This document shows positions 58,501 to 64,000 of a stretch of 64,000 nucleotides of DNA, piece by piece. The notes beneath the pieces were generated by a model that was given only the letters and a program-made list of their open reading frames with translations, was not told where the DNA came from and searched no databases. A program made the position numbers and the translations under genes. Positions within the stretch are counted from its first letter, which is position 1. Each line of letters starts with the position of its first letter. The stretch is from Cryptomeria japonica. Taxonomy: Eukaryota; Streptophyta; Pinopsida; Cupressales; Cupressaceae. The DNA is taken from the NCBI RefSeq assembly GCF_030272615.1, contig NC_081410.1:122326640-122390639 (forward strand), given 5' to 3'.

Positions 58501-58731
58501 TGCATCGTTGCCAAATCTGACAACACCTCCATCATATTCCTCTAGAGACAAAAACTTTCTTCGGTCACCAGTCATGTGGTGAGAACAACCACTATCAATC
58601 ATCCACTCATTAGAGTTGTCAATGTGAGAGACAAGAGATTTCTTGTTAGACACTTCTTCCTTTACTGCTACAAACACTATGTCTTCATTTTCTTCATCCT
58701 CTGATTCTTCATTAGTGACACCTTCATCCAC
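55566..58731 (-). pseudogene. Copia pol: protease, integrase, RT, RNase H, with stops
   Basis: Reading leftward, the protease DSGCSHHMTG lies near 58590. Integrase follows with zinc site HRRLCH...CRECQLGK (58235-58090), acidic residues in LVHIDLCGP and LRTDQGGEF, and NGIAERNN (57955-57730). RT shows QMDVKSTFLNGILEEEVYME, YGLKQAPRAWYERL and FVDDIIFGG (56770-56480). RNase H shows WKSTTDGAFFLGG and HARTKHIEPKYH, and the end LADIFTKPLPK runs to a TAA at 55566. From 58731 to about 55650 every segment is in one frame, broken only by about twelve stop codons. A single frameshift lies near 55650. Several stops fit C-to-T or G-to-A changes (CGA to TGA, CAG to TAG, TGG to TAG). Non-functional as it stands. 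Confidence 0.95.
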
Positions 58732-58736
58732 AACAA

Positions 58737-59607
58737 CTAGACAATTTCTGGTTTATCCTTATTGTCATTGTTAGGGCAATTAAAAGCTATATGTCCTATC
58801 TTGTTGCAGGAAAAACATTTCAAAGGAAGTTTACCTCTATATTTTTCAGTTCCCTTCGGAAGTCTTTTAGAAAGAAGAGCTTCAAACTCTATCAGAATCT
58901 CTTCATCATCCATATCTCTGCATTGTCTGGATTCATAACTGGTACTAGTTTCTTTTCCTTTTCTGGATGGTACAGTAGATGCTTTAAAGGCCGACTCAGT
59001 CTTCTGAACACTGCCATCATAGCTATTCAACTCATATGTAGTTAACTTTGCAATGATAGAATCTAAGGATACCTTGGTTTTATCAATAGACCTTAGTTCC
59101 TGGATAGCAGCAACTCTGATTGCATAGATTAGTAACAATGATCTAGGGACTTTACTAAAAATAGTGGTATCATCAATAGTTCCACCAGTGCTTTTGATAT
59201 CTTCAGCCACAATCTTAATCCTAATGTCATACTGTTGAATGCTCTCATCTTCAACCATTCTCATATCCTCAAATTTACCTCTAAGGCTTTCTTCCTTAGC
59301 TTGCTTTACATGCTCATCACCACCATAGATGTTTTCCAGTGCATCCTATACATCCTTAGGTTTGTTCTTGTCTTGTACATCAATAAACTCAATATCTGAT
59401 AGGCTGCTAATAAGGGCTTCCATGACTTGGCCCATTTTCCTGGATCTCTCTCTTTTGATCATTAGTCAGAGTGCCAGTGGGATTCACATAGGCATTCTCA
59501 ACATAGCTCTAGTGTTGATCACCCATACTCTTGATGCAAATCTTCATTATGTCCTTCCATATCTTAAAGTTATCTCTATTGAACAAAGGACCTTCCCTCT
59601 TCATCAT
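58737..59607 (-). pseudogene. Copia gag with one CCHC knuckle
   Basis: Starts MMKREGPLFNRDNFKIWKDI at 59607, the usual opening of plant Copia gag. It continues through LENIYGGDEHVKQAKEESLR, GKFEDMRMVEDESIQQYDIR and VAAIQELRSIDKTKVSLDSI, and ends with the knuckle CFSCNKIGHIAFNC near 58765-58810. It corresponds to the UBN2-type gag domain plus nucleocapsid. Stops and a frame change occur around 59340-59540. The stop at 58737 separates it from pol, which lies in another frame. It differs from the coiled-coil ORF1 of the pol-less elements. Confidence 0.9.
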
Positions 59608-59619
59608 TACAGTAGGATC

Positions 59620-59676
59620 TTTCACCTCAAGCGGTTAAGCTTATATCACTGAGGACCTGGAGTCACTCTGATACCA
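59620..59676 (-). other. Primer binding site and leader of the Copia element
   Basis: TGGTATCAGAGT at 59665-59676 (minus strand) starts two bases after the LTR end. The leader AAGCTTAACCGCTTGAGGT follows, the same as in the truncated element at 3190-3246. Confidence 0.9.
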
Positions 59677-59678
59677 AT

Positions 59679-61098
59679 TGATGAATAATGATGAACAACA
59701 ATACCCCAACCAGTATTGAGAGGGGGGGTGAATCAATACAGGCAAAAAAAACTTTCTCAACAACTTATCTAGTTAAAACAATACCAACTGGTTGTCACCA
59801 TTACTGAACTTAACCACTGCAATACTAGTTAAACACAGTAAGACATCAGACACCATAAACTGATAAGTTTGAACACTTCAAATATGATCAATACTTGATA
59901 TCAACTTCACCCATAAACATATGCATGTGGTATACTAGCAATACCATAACCTATTAACTCTGCATGCATAATCTTTCAACCAAATAATTCTTAAACATCA
60001 CATGAAAAATGCATAACACATAACACACAGATTTTTCACGTGGAAACCCAAATGGGAAAAACCATAGTGGGGATGAATACCCACAAGCTTGTTTTTGAAC
60101 TCTTTTGAAGCTCGCCCTATTAGGAGCCTAGTCTAGTTAAAGACTTTACAATAAGGTTATGTTAGGAACCGATCCTATTAGAGATCACCCGGTTAAGGGA
60201 TGGCTATATACCCTGTTAAAGGTTGAAACCCTATAAGAGGTTATCTCGCTAGAAGATTTGAAGAACTCAATGATCTTGAGTCACTTGGTTACAGGTTTTA
60301 CAATAAGCCTGTTAAAGCTACCCGGTAAAGGGATTTTCCAACTGTTGAAATGATTAGAAGACAATAGGTAAAACTTCTGATCTGATAACAACACTACATG
60401 CCAAGGCAGATCCTTTTCATTTCCTCTACTCTGCAATCACACTCTGCAAGTTTCCTCTTACTGGTCTGGCAAGTATCTCATCACTTGGATACACACACAA
60501 CTTTTGCCAACAACTTTATAATAGCAAACATCATCGACCTTATAGACAATAGTTAGGTCAGTAGCATAAACCCTAAACCCTAAGCATCTTAGGTTTACAA
60601 CACAGGTGGTCCAATCCTGACCGTCCAAACACATTGCATAGAGTATTACAATTTCAAACAAATCACAAGACAATCTGCATCATTCATTCATCACCGCACA
60701 TAGAAATCAGTAACTCATCACGCTTTCTTCTCATACCACCAAGAAGAATGATCATTCCTGAGGTAGAGTCCAAACGCAGTCGATCTTCTCATGCAAGATC
60801 CTCAAGGAAATCCTTCACGTGCACAAAAGCTGATGTAGCACCTTGATCTCATTCACATCTCTTAGCTAACTCATCATAGAGTATCATCGGTTGCATCGTA
60901 CAAGCTGGACCACCAAACCAATAACCCTAAAGCTGAGACTGCCTACCGATAGTCACACTTAGTGAAACCCTAACATCAGTTCAATGCATCTCTTCATACC
61001 TCTTCATACTTGTTCACTTGAACTTATTGACATCAATGACAACATACATTATCATCATATCAACATGTCGGTTCATCATATGCCAATGATATCCAACA
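59679..61098 (-). mobile_element. 5' LTR of the Copia element
   Basis: Begins TGTTGGATATCATTGGCATA at 61098 and ends TCATCA at 59679. Contains the shared box at 60035-60070 (with two changes in the GGTGGG part). TATAT follows at 61099-61103. Confidence 0.95.
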
Positions 61099-61103
61099 TA
61101 TAT

Positions 61104-62602
61104 GTGCAACCAAGGACTCTCTAAGACACCTATGAATTGTGTAAAGGGAACTAACTATTTAATAATTAATTGAAATATGAACAATGTTGAAATGGGAAAT
61201 TTGTTTGTACAACACTTGTTGTGGGTAACTGGAAATTTAACTTAGTGGTGGCCATGGGTAAATAATGTTTTGACTAGGCTACAACTCAAACTCATAATCT
61301 AACTATCAACTTAATTTAATGATTTCATGAATTAAATAAAGAATAACAACTAATCTATTAAAGAAATGAATAGTCTAACTAATTCTAAATAAATGAAACT
61401 AATTACAAGAGGATTACACTACCTCAATTGGCCTTTTCTTGAGGGGATGTAACCTTGGAGCAAAAATCAATCTTTACTCAACACGTCATCAACCATTCAC
61501 TTTATTGATCTTTGATCAATGTATAACAAATAGTAGTAGTACTTCTCTAATCAATCAAAAACCTAAGAAAAATATAATCTATATTACATATGCAGAAGAA
61601 GGTATCCCAACTTTGGCATAACTGGACTTTATACACACTCCAAGAGAGTGGGATAATTAATTCTTAGAATATACTAAGAACATTTTTCAATCCTCCCTAA
61701 TATTGAGGATGACATATTCTCCTAGGAAATTGAAAACAACAACAAACTTAATAAGAGTCTCAATCCAAGTTGGACTCTTATTCAAAAGGATAAACAACAA
61801 GATAGGAAAATGCAATAATTCATGTATATGACTTAATGAAGAGTAACTTCATTATCTTACAAGCACCTATAATTCCTTCATGTATTTATTCTTCAAGACA
61901 AAGTCAATAGATTTTCATAATTGCCATGTTATGGTTAGTATCCATTTGACTTCTTCCACGCAGGTAGTAGGGGTATGTTTTTCTTTGGTTGTGGGTTGAC
62001 TCCTAAGATCCTTAATTTGTAGGTTAGTATCTCAAAGAAAGCAATTATCCACATTAGCACCAATTATAAAATATTGACATTATATCAACCATGAAAATAC
62101 ACATAGCGTATTCATTCATCACATGTCATATATATCATCAATTAAGTAAAATCATGATTCAAGTTATAGTCTTAAACATATAAAATTAAGTCTGATGAAA
62201 GAAGGGATAAAGTAGATAAAATAGTGACAATTGCAAGACCCGTTAGAGTCAATAATAATTAACTTTTATAAGGACAAATATGTTAACCAATAAATGGTTA
62301 AGGCCCCTGATATTAATAGCATATATGATCAACTACAAAGTTTTCTTATATATGATAAGTAACTTTTTAATTCTCAAGGTCACATGAAATGTAAGAGAAT
62401 CACATATTATTTATTGTAGACATACACACACCTATTACTTGACATATAACCAACCTTGATGCCAAAATTACCTATCCAAAGTGACCATATAAGTATCTTG
62501 TTGATACACTTAGCATGAAAGAATGATTTGGTAACACAAAATATTACCTATACTAACAAGCTAACTAATTTAACAAATATAATGATAATATTGTGCCATA
62601 TG
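61104..62602. other. Non-coding AT-rich DNA, probably remainder of the Athila-like LTR
   Basis: Since the Copia element inserted between a Gypsy primer site and this segment, at least the first part should be the displaced LTR of that Gypsy element. No LTR start was found. The 60-codon frame at 61439 is not convincing. Nothing else is recognised. Confidence 0.4.
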
Positions 62603-63851
62603 TGTTGGGAATAAAGGTATATCAACTTTATTGATTCCTATAATTTCATTTATTTATTTAATACCTAAATTGTAATTTCTTGCTCGTCATATTTTTTCAT
62701 CTAGTGTGATATGGCATAGTGAGTTGTCTTCATGTTGGAAGTTGACATGGAAGATGACAAGGATGTATTTTTTGTCCTTAAATTGGAAAGTAGGCATCCT
62801 TTTTTGGCACAAGTATTTTTCCATGTATCGTCTACTTTATTATTATATAAAATATTCTTATGATGGGATATGATAGATTCATATGATAGGTTGGAAAATT
62901 ATTGGAAGGCATCTTGCATGGAGAACATGGGTGCCCAAGTTGGGTTATGATGGGTTGTAAGAGAATCAATTAATTATAGTGATTTATGATAGACTTATTA
63001 AAACTATAAGTATTGTCATATATGATAGACTCTGTGATAGTTGTAAGGTGGGTAAGAGCATCTGTCATACCTATCTTTAGCTAGAATTAAGTGTCCATGT
63101 TTGGAGGCATGTGGGTTAGAGAATCTTGGACAAGTGTCTATTGCATGCTTAGAGGTGGTTGAAAAATGTGCAATGTGGATTTGGTCACCTACCTTATTTG
63201 GTTTGGTCTAGAAGATACTTCAAACTTGTAAATATTTATATTTTGTATGTCTTCTATGTGGATTTATGAGAGGAGTGAGGATATTTATTCTATGTAGGGT
63301 TATGCTATCAAATTTCCTCTAGAAGAGAAAGATGTAGATTCCATGTAAAGGCTTAGAGCCTACAAGTGTATTGCAATAATTTTTTGTAGATTAATATATT
63401 GGTTTGATGTTGTGGAGTGTGGGGATTTTTACTCGAAAGAGTTTTCACCACAGATATCAATGTCTTCTTCTCTTTTTCTCTATGTTTTCCTATTATTATT
63501 CTTCATGATCTTGAAGTATTTTTTTACATGTTGATATGCTACCAAAATTTGATTAGATCTAAAAATATATTACCTTTCCTCTAAGGATTAATGGATGGAA
63601 AATTATCTATGCATTCTTATGCTTTAATGTCTTAGTAGTATGTTCTTGTATCAGTTCTTCAACATTTGATTAAAAGAAACGTATAAGATACTGAAGGTGC
63701 ATGCTAGTTCTCAAAGGTATTTTTGGGTTCATTTTTCCCTTTCAAAATTAATGATAGTGTTACTCCTTTCTTTTAATATAGACAAATAACTCTATTTAAG
63801 GTGGCTAACATATGATATTAAATTCATATGTCTGAAGATGTGGTGGACCCA
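62603..63851 (+). mobile_element. 5' LTR of a retrotransposon continuing past the window
   Basis: Starts TGTTGGGAATAAAGG and ends GTGGACCCA just before a primer site. It aligns with the inverted LTR at 17180-18438 over most of its 1249 bp. GATTAATRGATGGRAAATTA near 63590 is one of the best conserved blocks. The preceding sequence has no poly-purine tract, so this is the 5' copy. Confidence 0.75.
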
Positions 63852-63853
63852 TA

Positions 63854-64000
63854 TGGTATTAGAGACATGTGTTAGCATTATAATGCATGTTGTATATGGT
63901 GAAAATGGATAACAATAATAATCAAGATTGAAAGGCTAAATGAATTCAACCACCAAACCCTAGCCTAACAACAACAAAGATCCACCATAACATATGAAGA
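63854..64000 (+). other. Primer binding site and leader at the window edge
   Basis: TGGTATTAGAGA at 63854-63865 is an initiator-Met type primer site with two changes, so the element is probably Copia. The ATG at 63905 (MDNNNNQD then TGA) might begin a decayed gag, but too little is visible to say. Confidence 0.6.

Larger units (their letters stand above)
53864..61098 (-). mobile_element. Structurally complete Copia element, TSD TATAT
   Basis: LTRs of 1422 bp (53864-55285) and 1420 bp (59679-61098) begin TGTTGGATATCATTGGCATA and end TCA. They are flanked by TATAT at 53859-53863 and 61099-61103. On the minus strand the order is PBS, gag, protease, integrase, RT, RNase H, several poly-purine tracts. 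In about 270 bp aligned by eye the LTRs show about 20 differences, mostly transitions. Copia order (integrase before RT) is clear. Multiple PPTs suggest a Sirevirus relative. Confidence 0.95.

Overview
This is an AT-rich, gene-poor stretch of a large plant nuclear genome. The evidence is one intron-containing gene with GT-AG introns, surrounded almost entirely by nested plant-type LTR retrotransposons of both the Copia and Gypsy orders (initiator-Met primer sites TGGTATCAGAGC, poly-purine tracts, chromodomain, CCHC knuckles). The density and decay of the elements suggest a very large genome such as a gymnosperm, but that is inference; nothing here fixes the species. No rRNA, tRNA, CRISPR or organellar genes were seen. 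Layout: 1-4741 holds AT-rich repeats, a palindrome cluster, a long GA microsatellite and a truncated Copia-like element (minus strand) with its 5' LTR. 6230-10089 is a heavily mutated Ty3/Gypsy chromovirus (minus). 10919-13835 is the only convincing host gene: a three-exon gene for a 709-residue protein with two membrane segments and a sequon-rich loop, followed at once by a 57-bp minisatellite. 14135-22260 is mostly unrecognisable AT-rich DNA with one LTR and recent tandem duplications. 22290-23200 has two Gypsy gag fragments head to head. 24235-29672 contains two degenerate retroelement-like ORFs pointing away from a 1.1-kb array of 32-bp palindromes. 29892-31103 is a TIR-bounded DNA element. 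31104-36066 is a mosaic of LTR and ORF fragments including a solo LTR. From 35989 to 52699 is a three-level nest: an outer Copia-type element without a polymerase, a second pol-less element (37265-45511, TSD GAAAG) inserted into it, and a solo LTR (37314-38746) inside the 5' LTR of the second. 52741-53863 is an Athila-like Gypsy remnant split by a structurally complete Copia element (53864-61098, TSD TATAT) whose gag and pol are recognisable but carry many stop codons. The window ends in the 5' LTR and leader of another element (62603 onward). Working picture: the two pol-less elements share one plan - LTR, initiator-Met PBS, ORF1 (coiled coil plus several CCHC knuckles), a ~0.4-kb leader with a TATA-like box, a long ORF2 with a coiled-coil end, several poly-purine tracts, LTR - and presumably depend on an autonomous Copia for protease, integrase and reverse transcriptase. 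A fragment at 2267-4741 has the same kind of ORF1 and shares its primer-site leader with the pol-bearing Copia at 53864-61098. The other unexplained structure is the family of palindromic-word arrays, best developed at 25006-26100. All coordinates of decayed elements are by eye and good to a few bases only where LTR ends and target duplications are stated.
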